The notes: generated by a model from the letters alone, not told the origin. Counted from the stretch's first letter, positions 5,733 through 13,504 are shown. The stretch is DNA of 14,842 nucleotides from JBBDNV01 sp040877415 (GCA_040877415.1 JBBDNV010000149.1:1-14842), one strand, 5' to 3'. Translations and numbers: made by a program.

Positions 5733-8489
5733 TTACGGGTCGCGACCGGTCGGGCCGTTCGGGCGCGATTCACTCGGCGGCGCGGGCAGATAATCGATCT
5801 GACAGCCGGCGTCCGAGTTGTCGCGGGCGCCTCCGGCGGCCGCATTGCTAGTGGCCCGGGCGTCCAGAGCGTAGTCGGCCGGAGCGTGCGCATGATACGG
5901 CCGGTTTTCGCCGGGCAATTGCCGCCACACAACGGCATTTCGCCCGGCCGTTTGGATTTGGCTTTGATCCTGCCACAGTTGCTTCCACTCGTTGAAGTCG
6001 AGCTGCTTCGAGCCGGTCTGGCCGGCGGAGTTCATGATCAGCCAGAAGACGTCGAAACCGTCGAAGTAGTCGTGCTGGCCCCGCCACTCGAAGCGCGTCT
6101 GGTATTCGTCGATTCCGTCCGATCCGCGCTGCTCGACCAAGGGCGGCTTGCCGGCGGCGGCGAGGATGCAGTCGTCGCAGGTGACTTCGGTCATCAACTG
6201 GTAGGGGGCCTCTTCGCTGTTGGTCAACAGCACCAGGCCGCCGGCGACCATCGCCGTGACGTGATTGAGCGTCAATTCCGCGCGCTTTTCGTTGTGCGGC
6301 TGCAGCGCGTTTCCCTCGGCTACGAACAGCCGCTCGCTCGTGGCCAGAAGTCCGTTGTCCCAGTTGAGCCGCACCGACAGCAGATCGTTGTCGCGCAAGA
6401 ACGTCGCTTCGCCCCGGGCCACGCAGTTTCGCAAGTGGATCCGCACGACGTGTGCGTCCGAGGCGCTTGCATCCATGTTCATCGAACCGGTTCCGGGGGG
6501 CGCTTTGACGTCGAAAAACGCCACGCGGCGGTTGTAGGCCGTCTGCCCTCGAACCGTCAGCGTGCAGTTGTGGAATTCCAGCAGGTCGCAGCGCCGCGTT
6601 TCAAACAGCGCCAAATCCCCCGGCACGTTCCGCGGCAGCTCAAATTCCCAGTGGACGTTGCTCGCGGTGAGCTGTCCGCCGGCGACGCTCACCATCACGG
6701 GCGGATCCTTCAAGCCAATCGATTCCGGCGGAGGCTGGAATACGACGATCGGCTGATACTCCCGGCCGGCTCGGATGGTCAAGTTAACGTTCGAGATGGC
6801 AATGGGCCGCTCCGTGCGGCGGCCGTTGTATCGCAACTCGATGACGTCCCCGCTTTTGGCTTCGCTGCAAGCCGCGTGCAGGCTCGTGTAGTTTCCCGGG
6901 TTGGCTTCGTCACCGACCGAGAGAACGTTTTCCCGGTTCGCTGGCGGCGTCGCACTAGCGCGGCCGCCGGCCGCATCGTCGGTTGACCGATCACCCTGTG
7001 AAACGTCGTCCGGCGGCGGGATCGGCGGCGCTGGGCTTTGGCTCTTGTCGCGAGCGGCCGCCAACTGCTTCATCAATTCTGAAATCCAAGCGAATTGGGG
7101 ATCGATCCCCGAGTCGCCCCAGGGCGCCGGCGTTTTGCCGTCCGGCTTGGTGCCGGCCGTAGCCCCGTCGGTCCCGGCGCCGAGCGGGCCCGGCGCCGCC
7201 GGCGCGGTTTCGGGCGGAGGCGGCGCGTCGACCGGCGAAGGCACCAGCGGAACCGACTTCGGCAACGCCGGATGGTTACCCGGAGCCAATACCGTACCCG
7301 GCGTGTCGGCCGGCTCGAGGGACCAATAGAAGTCGAGAGCGAGCACGATGAGAAATAGCGCCGCGATGGGCACGATCCACGGCAGATGATGCTGCCATCG
7401 GGAAAACCAGTAGCTCCGTCGCACGGTAGTCCACGCCGCGCGCGAGCCGCCCAGTTGAATGCCCAGAAGTTCGCCCAACGCGGTCAATTCGTCGATTAAC
7501 TCGGCCGGCTGCTGATAGCGCTGGGCCGGGTTCTTGGCCAGCAATCGGGCCAGGATGCGCGTCACTTCGACCGGCAGCTCGGGCCGGAACGTGCGCGGAT
7601 CCGGCGGCGAATCCCCCTGATGCTGCAACAGCTTCTGCAGCACCGTGCCTTCGGGAAACGGCGGACGCGCCGTGAGCATGAAGAAAAACGAGCAGCCGAG
7701 CGAATACAGGTCGCTGCGCACGTCGGCGCTGCGCGGGTCGCGGGCCTGCTCCGGCGAGATATAGTCGAACGTGCCGAGCGTGACGCCACTGGCAGTCAGT
7801 TCGTCGCCCGCCGCGGCCAGTTGATTCAATCGGGCCAGGCCCATGTCGACCAGCTTGGCTTTGCCGTCGGCGGAAATCAAAACGTTCGACGGCTTGATGT
7901 CGCGATGAATCACCGCTCGCTCGCTGGCGTGTTCCAGGGCCTGGGCAATCTGGTACGTGTAGCTGATTGCCTCTTCGAGCGGCATCGGACCACGTTGCTC
8001 GACCAGGTCGCGGATGTTCACGCCTTCGATGTATTCGAAAACGATGTAATGCACTCCGCGGTCCTCGCCGACGAAGAACACCTGGGCGATGTTGTCGTGA
8101 TTCAACCGCGCCGCCGATTGGGCCTCGTTGCGAAAGCGGCGCAGCATTTCCTCGTCGGTCGACTGGTCGCGCGACAGCACCTTGAGGGCCACCTCGCGGT
8201 TGAGCGTCGTGTCGAGCGCCCGAAACACGATGCCCATCCCGCCCCCGCCGATGAACTTCTGCAGCAGAAACTGCCCCAGTTGCTCGCCCTCCCAAAGGCT
8301 GCCCGACTCGACGGGCATCGAGCCTTGGAAATCGAGGTTCGGCGCGGGGGGGCGAGACGAAATCACCGTCCGCTGGTCCTCGGACAGTTTGGCCCGAGCC
8401 GAGCTTGAGGTTCCGCCGGGCCGTTTTGGGGTCGAACTGGATCCCTGGGGCCCAGACGGCAGCGGCTTATGGCTTGACGTTTCGCTCAT
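5733..8489 (-). CDS. membrane-anchored Ser/Thr protein kinase with large extracytoplasmic beta-helix-like domain
   Basis: The 918-residue product starts at ATG 8489, with GAGG five nt upstream; a longer frame to 8672 lacks support. Residues 1-65 are a low-complexity Ser/Pro-rich cytoplasmic tail. The Hanks-type kinase domain spans about 71-335: glycine loop GGGGMG (81-86), catalytic K103 (VALKVL), E122, HRDIKPSN (195-202) with D197, D215-M-G in place of DFG, GTFDYISPEQA (239-249), D260 and R324. All key catalytic residues are present, so it should be active. A single membrane helix (about 369-388) is followed by a Pro/Ala/Gly-rich linker (395-515) and a region of about 340 residues (520-865). 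That region has short beta strands and Asn/Cys-containing turns, opening with SVGDEANPGNYTSLHAA. It resembles pectate-lyase-like parallel beta-helix folds. A role as a receptor kinase sensing a wall or extracellular ligand is inferred. No PASTA repeats are present. Confidence 0.92.
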   Translation of the reverse strand: MSETSSHKPLPSGPQGSSSTPKRPGGTSSSARAKLSEDQRTVISSRPPAPNLDFQGSMPVESGSLWEGEQLGQFLLQKFIGGGGMGIVFRALDTTLNREVALKVLSRDQSTDEEMLRRFRNEAQSAARLNHDNIAQVFFVGEDRGVHYIVFEYIEGVNIRDLVEQRGPMPLEEAISYTYQIAQALEHASERAVIHRDIKPSNVLISADGKAKLVDMGLARLNQLAAAGDELTASGVTLGTFDYISPEQARDPRSADVRSDLYSLGCSFFFMLTARPPFPEGTVLQKLLQHQGDSPPDPRTFRPELPVEVTRILARLLAKNPAQRYQQPAELIDELTALGELLGIQLGGSRAAWTTVRRSYWFSRWQHHLPWIVPIAALFLIVLALDFYWSLEPADTPGTVLAPGNHPALPKSVPLVPSPVDAPPPPETAPAAPGPLGAGTDGATAGTKPDGKTPAPWGDSGIDPQFAWISELMKQLAAARDKSQSPAPPIPPPDDVSQGDRSTDDAAGGRASATPPANRENVLSVGDEANPGNYTSLHAACSEAKSGDVIELRYNGRRTERPIAISNVNLTIRAGREYQPIVVFQPPPESIGLKDPPVMVSVAGGQLTASNVHWEFELPRNVPGDLALFETRRCDLLEFHNCTLTVRGQTAYNRRVAFFDVKAPPGTGSMNMDASASDAHVVRIHLRNCVARGEATFLRDNDLLSVRLNWDNGLLATSERLFVAEGNALQPHNEKRAELTLNHVTAMVAGGLVLLTNSEEAPYQLMTEVTCDDCILAAAGKPPLVEQRGSDGIDEYQTRFEWRGQHDYFDGFDVFWLIMNSAGQTGSKQLDFNEWKQLWQDQSQIQTAGRNAVVWRQLPGENRPYHAHAPADYALDARATSNAAAGGARDNSDAGCQIDYLPAPPSESRPNGPTGRDP

Positions 8490-9068
8490 GTTGTCCTCGG
8501 CCACCGCGCGTTGGGTATCGCCGATGTCAAGCTGCCCAACGACGCACCAACTCAACAGCGCCGCGCGAGGGTCGAAGTGAAAATCGCGCGTGTTAACCGT
8601 CGAGCCGGCGGACGAACGTCCGCCTGAATTTGCCCGTAACGTCGCGCTTGCCAGCCCCCGACCGCCCCCCATTGCAAAACAGGACCGGCCATGAGCCGCC
8701 TGGCGCGCAGCACGGCTATCTCGGTTCGTGCCTCTTCCAACCCGTCCGGCAGCCTGCCAAGCAACCGATTGTAACCTTTGGCCCTAGACCCGTCAAACCA
8801 GTAAGCGGCAGCGATGCTTGAACTTATGGCGATCCGGACCGGGCTTGTCGGGTTTCCAACGCCTCGCGCCGCGCGTCGTCCAGCCGTCGTAGTGCGGCGG
8901 CCCTGACGCACTTGCGATGTTTCGATCCGCCCGGCGTGGCCCCCGTCCGCCTCGTCCGGGTTTTTCTCAAAAATTTTCAGGAATTGCTTGCAAACCGGCG
9001 GAACGCTGGTATTCTAGTCAGGTGTAAATGCAACAGGAGTTGTGGCCACACCGAATCGCGAGTCGCTA
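8490..9068. other. divergent intergenic region between kinase and PEP-CTERM genes
   Basis: About 579 bp with no convincing gene. An inverted repeat GTTGGG/CCCAAC (8510-8515, 8535-8540) lies 21 bp upstream of the kinase start and could be an operator. A small frame on the minus strand (8552-8911) lacks a ribosome-binding site and family features. The right end, from about 8961, is A+T-rich and carries the promoter for the PEP-CTERM gene. No clear kinase promoter was found. Confidence 0.55.
8988..9015 (+). promoter_or_regulatory. sigma70-type promoter of the PEP-CTERM gene at 9069, with UP-like A/T tract
   Basis: TTGCAA (8988-8993), 16 bp, then TATTCT (9010-9015) is a plausible promoter. The A/T-rich run at 8961-8980, including AAAATTTT, lies just upstream of the -35 box where an UP element would sit. 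Transcription would start near 9022. Confidence 0.5.
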
Positions 9069-9836
9069 ATGTACAGGATGTTCAAGCTCACGATGTGGCG
9101 CTCGGCGGCGCTGTCTGGGCTTATTGCCATTCTTGTTTGCGGGCTGTCCGCGAACGCGGGTCAGATCGTCCAAGGGAACGTGACGATCAACATCACCGGA
9201 ACCGCCGGGGAATTGATGATGACCGATGAGGTCATAATTCCCATTCTTCCCGGCGGCACATTCGATATGAAGGATGTGCCCACGTTAGGCGAGGGTATGT
9301 GGCAAGGTACCTTAGGGGCGTGGGGCAACGTCGATCCATTTACCAATCTTGCCTTCAACGTGACAAACATAGCGTTGGTCCCAGTTGGATTCACCGTTTC
9401 GGTATTGCTTCCCATCGCGCCGATTCCTGGTGCCACCTTGCACGGCGGTTCCACGGGAGGCTCAACGACCGACGCCAACAATAGCGGCACGGGCGGTTTG
9501 TCGACGCTTGCCGGAATTCCGTATTACGCTGGCCAGATTGACGGCGCGACCGTGTTGCCGATCTATCCGGACCCGACTTCCTTTACGTTTTTCTTTGCCG
9601 GTCAAACCGTCACCATTCCCGCCCTTAATCCGGGTCTGCCCGGGCCGACGCTTCCCAGCGGACCGGCGCTGGCCTCGATCGGCATCGTTCATCGATTTCT
9701 GCTCAGTCCCGGCGACACCGCGGCCGGTACGAGCTTCTTTATCGTCGAGCCGATACCCGAACCTTCTTCCATCGTGTTGGCGGTGATCGGCGGCATGGGC
9801 CTTTTGTTGTGGGCCCGGCGGCGAAGGCGAAAATAA
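9069..9836 (+). CDS. secreted PEP-CTERM sorting-domain protein, function unknown
   Basis: The 255-residue product has an N-terminal signal peptide (hydrophobic 12-28, cleavage near ANA-G at 30/31). Its C-terminal sorting tail has PEP at 230-232, a hydrophobic helix about 234-248 and the basic end RRRRRK (250-255). Proteins with this tail are exported and then recognised by an exosortase, which is not encoded in this window. The middle is rich in Gly, Thr, Pro and hydrophobic beta strands, with a Gly/Ser/Thr-rich loop (126-146). No enzymatic motif was recognised; a structural or surface role is likely. The start was placed at ATG 9069. GTG 9042 is only 2 nt from AGGAG, and ATG 9078 is a third choice. 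The gene is monocistronic, with its own promoter and a strong terminator. Confidence 0.88.
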   Translation: MYRMFKLTMWRSAALSGLIAILVCGLSANAGQIVQGNVTINITGTAGELMMTDEVIIPILPGGTFDMKDVPTLGEGMWQGTLGAWGNVDPFTNLAFNVTNIALVPVGFTVSVLLPIAPIPGATLHGGSTGGSTTDANNSGTGGLSTLAGIPYYAGQIDGATVLPIYPDPTSFTFFFAGQTVTIPALNPGLPGPTLPSGPALASIGIVHRFLLSPGDTAAGTSFFIVEPIPEPSSIVLAVIGGMGLLLWARRRRRK

Positions 9837-9864
9837 GCGCAGTTCGAAGCGCGTTCTCGGATGT

Positions 9865-9900
9865 CGCCAGCGACCATGTGTTGCTGGCGTTTGTTTTTTT
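9865..9900 (+). terminator. intrinsic terminator after the PEP-CTERM gene
   Basis: CGCCAGCGA (9865-9873) pairs with TTGCTGGCG (9881-9889) over 9 bp, including one G-U, around a 7-nt loop. A T-rich run with a single G follows (9890-9900). It lies 28 bp after the stop codon. Confidence 0.92.
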
Positions 9901-9951
9901 CCGGCTCACCGCTCGTGGGTATTCGGCTGCAAGGCGCACCAACAGGGCCGC

Positions 9952-9980
9952 TTGCTCCGGCCGGCCGATCGTGCGATAAA
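9952..9980 (+). promoter_or_regulatory. possible promoter of the M42 peptidase-GNAT unit
   Basis: TTGCTC (9952-9957), 17 bp, then GATAAA (9975-9980). The -35 is weak and the -10 fair. The site lies between the preceding terminator and the ATG at 10039, giving a leader of about 50 nt. Confidence 0.35.
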
Positions 9981-10038
9981 TGCGCCTCCGAAACCGTCGC
10001 CGCCGGCATGCGACGCACCAATCGCCCCCGAGCCCAGC

Positions 10039-11097
10039 ATGAACGCCGAATCGTTGGATTTTCTCCGCCGTTTGCTGGAAACGCCCAGCCCGTCGGGCTT
10101 CGAACAGCCGATCCAGGAGATTGTCCGGCGATACGTCTCCTCGTTTGCCGAGCGGGTGACCACCGACGTGCACGGCAACGTGATCGCCGCGCGCAATCCC
10201 GACGCCGCGCTGCGCGTGATGCTTGCCGGTCACTGCGACCAGATCGGCTTTCTGGTGCACCACATCGACAACGAGGGTTTTCTGTACGTGCAGCCCATCG
10301 GCGGCTGGGACGCGGCGGTCCTCATCGGCCAGAAGATGACCGTCTGGACCTCAAAGGGACCGCTGTTCGCCGCGATCGCCCGCAAACCGATCCACCTGTT
10401 GACCGAGGACGAAAAAAAACAGGCGCCGAAGCTCAAGGATCTGTGGCTCGACATCGGAGCCATGAACAAGGACGAAGCCGCCGAGCTGGTGCGCGTCGGC
10501 GATCCGGTAACTCTCGAGCTTGGATTCACCGAGATGCGCAACGGCTTTGCCAGCTCGCCCGGCATGGACGACAAAACCGGCCTGTGGGTGGCGGTCGAGG
10601 CCCTGCGCCGCGCCAGCGGCCAGAACCTCAACTGCGCGCTGTTCGCCGTCTCGACCGTGCAAGAGGAAATCGGTCTGCGCGGAGCCACGACCAGCGCCTA
10701 CGGCGTTCGTCCGCACGTCGGCATCGCCATCGACGTGACCCATGCCACCGATTGCCCGACGATCGACAAGAAACAAGAGGGCGACGTTTGCTTGGGCAAA
10801 GGCCCGGTGATTTATCGCGGACCGAACATGAATCCGGTGGTGGTCGAACAACTCGTGGAAGCGGCGGCGGCCGGCGAGATTCCTTATCAAATGGCGGCCA
10901 GCGGCCGGGCCACCGGCACGGATGCCAACACGATTCAAACCAGCCGCGGCGGCGTGGCCACCGGACTGGTGAGCATACCGAATCGCTACATGCACAGCCC
11001 GGTGGAAATGGTTTCGCTCGAGGACGTCGACCGGGCCGCCGACTTGCTGGCCGGTTTTGCGACGCGGCTTACCGGCGACGAGAAGTTTACGCCGTAG
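10039..11097 (+). CDS. M42 family metallopeptidase (glutamyl aminopeptidase / FrvX-type)
   Basis: The 352-residue product matches the usual M42 length and should be a cytoplasmic, di-metal aminopeptidase, typically forming dodecameric tetrahedral particles that trim short peptides. No signal peptide is present. The metal and catalytic set can be read in order: H65 and D67 (AGHCDQIG), bridging D177 (SPGMDDKTG), catalytic E209 and ligand E210 (VQEEIGLRG), D232 (IDVTHATD) and H319 (IPNRYMHSPVE). These correspond in order to the known H68, D182, E212, E213, D235 and H323 of Pyrococcus TET2. The start is ATG 10039, where homology-like sequence begins (LDFLRRLLETPSPSG); the longer frame from 9952 has proline-rich, non-conserved sequence. 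No clear ribosome-binding site precedes it. Substrate preference cannot be read. The GNAT gene follows after 21 bp, suggesting an operon. Confidence 0.93.
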   Translation: MNAESLDFLRRLLETPSPSGFEQPIQEIVRRYVSSFAERVTTDVHGNVIAARNPDAALRVMLAGHCDQIGFLVHHIDNEGFLYVQPIGGWDAAVLIGQKMTVWTSKGPLFAAIARKPIHLLTEDEKKQAPKLKDLWLDIGAMNKDEAAELVRVGDPVTLELGFTEMRNGFASSPGMDDKTGLWVAVEALRRASGQNLNCALFAVSTVQEEIGLRGATTSAYGVRPHVGIAIDVTHATDCPTIDKKQEGDVCLGKGPVIYRGPNMNPVVVEQLVEAAAAGEIPYQMAASGRATGTDANTIQTSRGGVATGLVSIPNRYMHSPVEMVSLEDVDRAADLLAGFATRLTGDEKFTP

Positions 11098-11118
11098 GTC
11101 TGCGAATCAGAGGGCGCC

Positions 11119-11631
11119 GTGCGCGGCTCGCTAATTATCGAAACGCCCCGGCTGCGGCTGCGGCCGTTTCGCGAAGCGGATCTGGACGACTTGGCGCGGC
11201 TCAACGCCCAAGGGGACGTGATGCGTTTCCTGGGTTCAGGCAAGCCTCTGAGTCGCGCGGAGACCTGGCGGCAAGTCGCCCTGTTTGTCGGCCACATGGA
11301 AATCCGCGGCTACTCGGTTCTGGCCATCGAGGATCGCGCCACCGGCGCGTTTTTGGGCCGCAGCGGCCCCTGGTTTCCCGAAGGGTGGCCGATCGTCGAA
11401 GTGGGCTGGGTCGTCGATCCCAGCCGCCAGCGCCAGGGAATCGCCACCGAAGCGGGCCGTGCCTCGCTCGATTGGTGCTTTGCGAATCTCGGCGTTGACC
11501 GCGTGTGCAGCATCATCGATTCCGGCAACGCCGCATCGGCCCGGGTCGCCGAAAAACTTGGCGCAAGAATCGAAGGCCGCGTGACGACGTTCGGCCATGA
11601 GGCCGACCTGTGGATCCACCGCCGGCCGTAA
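11119..11631 (+). CDS. GNAT family N-acetyltransferase, RimJ/RimL-like
   Basis: The 170-residue product has the full GNAT fold of the RimJ/RimL type. It opens with IIETPRLRLRPFREADLDDL (6-25), the usual N-terminal strand and helix. Strand 4 (VEVGWVVDP, 93-101) leads into the acetyl-CoA pyrophosphate loop R103-Q-R-Q-G-I-A109. SGNAASARVAEKLGA (135-149) is the characteristic helix 4 region, followed by a final strand. It should transfer acetyl from acetyl-CoA to an amino group; family members act on ribosomal protein N termini, amino acids, polyamines or small toxins, and the acceptor here is unknown. The start is GTG 11119, four nt after AGAGGG; the next downstream start would remove conserved sequence. 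It lies 21 bp after the M42 peptidase and probably shares its message. Confidence 0.92.
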   Translation: MRGSLIIETPRLRLRPFREADLDDLARLNAQGDVMRFLGSGKPLSRAETWRQVALFVGHMEIRGYSVLAIEDRATGAFLGRSGPWFPEGWPIVEVGWVVDPSRQRQGIATEAGRASLDWCFANLGVDRVCSIIDSGNAASARVAEKLGARIEGRVTTFGHEADLWIHRRP

Positions 11632-11695
11632 CGCGAGCAACTGCTTTGGGCGTCGGGCACAAGGTCGGCGACGCAAAGCTCGACCGCAGTGACGA

Positions 11696-11716
11696 GGGCC
11701 GCGTCCGGCGCGGCCC
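11696..11716. terminator. possible bidirectional terminator hairpin between convergent genes
   Basis: GGGCCGCG (11696-11703) and CGCGGCCC (11709-11716) form a perfect 8-bp G+C stem with a 5-nt loop in the 123-bp gap between the convergent GNAT and PEP-CTERM genes. No T-tract flanks it on either side, so it would be a non-canonical terminator. Confidence 0.45.
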
Positions 11717-11754
11717 TGCGGGTTGTTGCACGGCGCGTAACTTACTCATCGTGC

Positions 11755-12690
11755 TTAACGGCCGCGACGTCTGCGCATCGCCACAACGAGAGCCACGCCG
11801 CCCGTGCCAAGGAGGAACAGCGTGCCTGGCTCGGGCGCCGTGTAAAGTCGGAAGGCCATATCCTTCGAATACTGAGCGATGCCGGTGGGACCGTCGGCGC
11901 CGTTGACATAGTGCTGTGGGTTGAACCCGTTCTGAATCACGGCGGCCAGGTGCGTTTGGGGTACCGGGATGACCGTAATGCCCCCGCTGACCGCGTTGTC
12001 CTGGAAGTGCCACATCGTGACATCGATGTCGTTGGCCACGGCGTGTTCGCCCGGAACGGGTATCGTTGAGGTGAGTATGTCCTCAATCGTGTAGTCGCGG
12101 TTGTGCCATCCCCACTGTAGGTTGCCGTCGTCGTCCGGGTCCACGATGGCCACGATCTTCAGCCAGTAAACATCGTCCGGGATCTGAAGAAAGGGAATTT
12201 CCAATTGAGCGTTGTAATGATAGAGCTGTCCCGCGGCGCCGGATGCCGTGGGTATCGCCGCCTCGGCAAAGGTCCCCGAGCCGGGGGCCAACACGCCCCG
12301 GCTGACGATCTGGCTGATGATGGAAACTCCCGGATGGCTTGGCGCATCCATGGTCGCCTCGACGTCGGTCTCGAACGACAGCAGGAACCTTTGCACGCCG
12401 TCGCCATTTCCGACGTTGAGGTACGAGCCCCACCACTCCACGTGCACGATCGGCTTGGACATGTTGACCGAGAAGTCATCTCCCATGGACGTGCCGGTAA
12501 AGCCAATGATGCCGCCGGGAGTCACCGTGCTCAGTTCGCTGTGTCCGGGGTACCCAATCCCATAGGTGGGAGCCAGGCCTCCGTTGAGCGGCAACTGCTG
12601 GAATACGAGATTCTCGCCGGCGGCCGAACCGCCTACGAGGGCCATGGAACCGGCCACGGCCAAAGTCATGAACATACGAAGCCAATACAT
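11755..12690 (-). CDS. secreted PEP-CTERM sorting-domain protein, function unknown
   Basis: The 311-residue product has a signal peptide (hydrophobic 7-22, cleavage near SAAG-E at 25/26) and a C-terminal PEP-CTERM tail with PEP at 286-288, a hydrophobic helix 290-304 and the basic end RRRRGR (306-311). The body is beta-rich, with PIVHVEWWGSY (80-90), a later FLLSFETDVE segment, DDVYWLKIVAIVDPDDDG (172-189), which has an acidic Ca-loop look, and WGWHNRDY (193-200). These suggest a beta-sandwich or jelly-roll domain exposed outside the cell. The WWGSY-type pattern resembles an uncharacterised domain of planctomycete secreted proteins, but this was not checked by search. The start is ATG 12690, with GGAG six nt upstream; a longer frame to 12747 would destroy the signal peptide. 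It is unrelated in its body to the PEP-CTERM protein at 9069. It would need an exosortase encoded elsewhere. Confidence 0.9.
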   Translation of the reverse strand: MYWLRMFMTLAVAGSMALVGGSAAGENLVFQQLPLNGGLAPTYGIGYPGHSELSTVTPGGIIGFTGTSMGDDFSVNMSKPIVHVEWWGSYLNVGNGDGVQRFLLSFETDVEATMDAPSHPGVSIISQIVSRGVLAPGSGTFAEAAIPTASGAAGQLYHYNAQLEIPFLQIPDDVYWLKIVAIVDPDDDGNLQWGWHNRDYTIEDILTSTIPVPGEHAVANDIDVTMWHFQDNAVSGGITVIPVPQTHLAAVIQNGFNPQHYVNGADGPTGIAQYSKDMAFRLYTAPEPGTLFLLGTGGVALVVAMRRRRGR

Positions 12691-12738
12691 TTTCGTCTCC
12701 AAAGGAAGATGCGTTTGATCTTCAGGTCGCATTTCGTC

Positions 12739-12777
12739 CGCGGTCAATCCACGCGGTTGAAACGCGCGGTCGATTGA
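12739..12777. repeat. three direct repeats with exact 13-bp period upstream of the minus-strand PEP-CTERM gene
   Basis: CGCGGTC (12739), CGCGGTT (12752) and CGCGGTC (12765) start exactly 13 bp apart. Each is followed by an A/T-leaning spacer. The array begins 49 bp upstream of the ATG at 12690, within the likely promoter or leader. It may be a regulator-binding array; no regulator is identified. Confidence 0.5.
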
Positions 12778-12845
12778 ATGGTGGCCGACTTCGGCACCCC
12801 AAGCGCGACTCGATGCGCGCTTTAGACAGCGGCCCGTTGCCGCTT

Positions 12846-12867
12846 GCCAGTGACGGTGATCACTGGC
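12846..12867. other. 8-bp inverted repeat
   Basis: GCCAGTGA (12846-12853) and TCACTGGC (12860-12867) are perfect inverted arms with a 6-nt spacer, 156 bp upstream of the PEP-CTERM start. No T-tract follows on either strand. It is a candidate operator or a hairpin in an untranslated RNA. Confidence 0.4.
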
Positions 12868-13356
12868 GTGCCTCTTGTTGGAAATGACTCCGGCAACTGT
12901 TCCGAACTGCCGCGCAGTTGTCGCCGGTCGAATTAGTATGCTCGGCTGTGAAAAGAATCTCTACAGACATTCGCCATCAACCGCGACCAAATTCTTTTCG
13001 GCGAACGGCACAGTCGCTGCAATCGGCGCAAACGGAATGCAAGCGCCCGAGCTTGCCGAAACACTTTGCAAATCCTTGGTACGACGCGGCTCATCTCGTC
13101 GCCATCGAATGATTTGCCATTGACCGGCGATCGGTGGTCGTTCGGATTCTCGCGCTGGCTCGGCGACAAGCCGCGTACGAGAGGCCCATGACGTCAAATC
13201 CTCATCCCGCCCCGTGGGCCTTGAGCCTGCTAAAGCCTCGAGGCCGTTTTGCGCGCCGTGCGTCGGTCTGCCAAAATGGCATTGATCCGCCGGCCGTCCA
13301 CCCGGCTGTAAAGCCATCGGGGCCGGTCCTATCGGGAGTAACTCTTTTATCATTAA

Positions 13357-13368
13357 CGGTTTAAACCG
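13357..13368. promoter_or_regulatory. 12-bp palindrome upstream of the groEL sigma54 promoter
   Basis: CGGTTTAAACCG is a perfect palindrome whose right edge is 14 bp before the -24 element, in an A+T-rich patch. Its position would allow a repressor or IHF-like factor to act on the promoter. Enhancer-binding activators usually bind further upstream. Confidence 0.4.
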
Positions 13369-13380
13369 CTCCGTGTCCCC

Positions 13381-13397
13381 TTGGCACGAGCGTTGCT
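13381..13397 (+). promoter_or_regulatory. sigma54 (RpoN) -24/-12 promoter of groEL
   Basis: TTGGCACGAGCGTTGCT matches the established sigma54 consensus YTGGCACG-RNNN-TTGCW at every defined position. The -24 GG (13383-13384) and -12 GC (13395-13396) are separated by the required 10 bp. Transcription should start near 13408 and give a leader of about 158 nt before the groEL start. It is the only consensus-level promoter seen upstream of groEL, so activation would need an RpoN-dependent enhancer-binding protein. Confidence 0.75.
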
Positions 13398-13504
13398 TAA
13401 AAGAGCTGCCGCACGGGCTCCGGCCTGCCAATGTGGCTATTTTCCTCAGAGGATCCCGCCACCGCACGAACATCGACAGTACAGCGGCGCACGAGGGCCG
13501 TGAT

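Noticed and set aside
5658..6986. 442-codon open frame on the plus strand opposite the kinase gene
   Set aside because: It is antisense to the conserved outer domain of the kinase. Its Val/Arg/Gln-rich composition reflects the G+C-rich codon pattern of the real gene, and no motif or ribosome-binding site is visible.
8552..8911. 119-codon minus-strand frame upstream of the kinase
   Set aside because: No ribosome-binding site and no family motif. Its 3' end overlaps a frame extension of the kinase that is itself unsupported.
12918..12942. TTGTCG followed by TAGTAT/TATGCT as a possible promoter
   Set aside because: The spacing of 10-13 bp is too short for a sigma70 promoter.
12875..13123. 82-codon plus-strand frame in the groEL upstream region, considered as a possible groES
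   Set aside because: It has no GroES features such as the mobile loop or GKV-type segments, and no ribosome-binding site.
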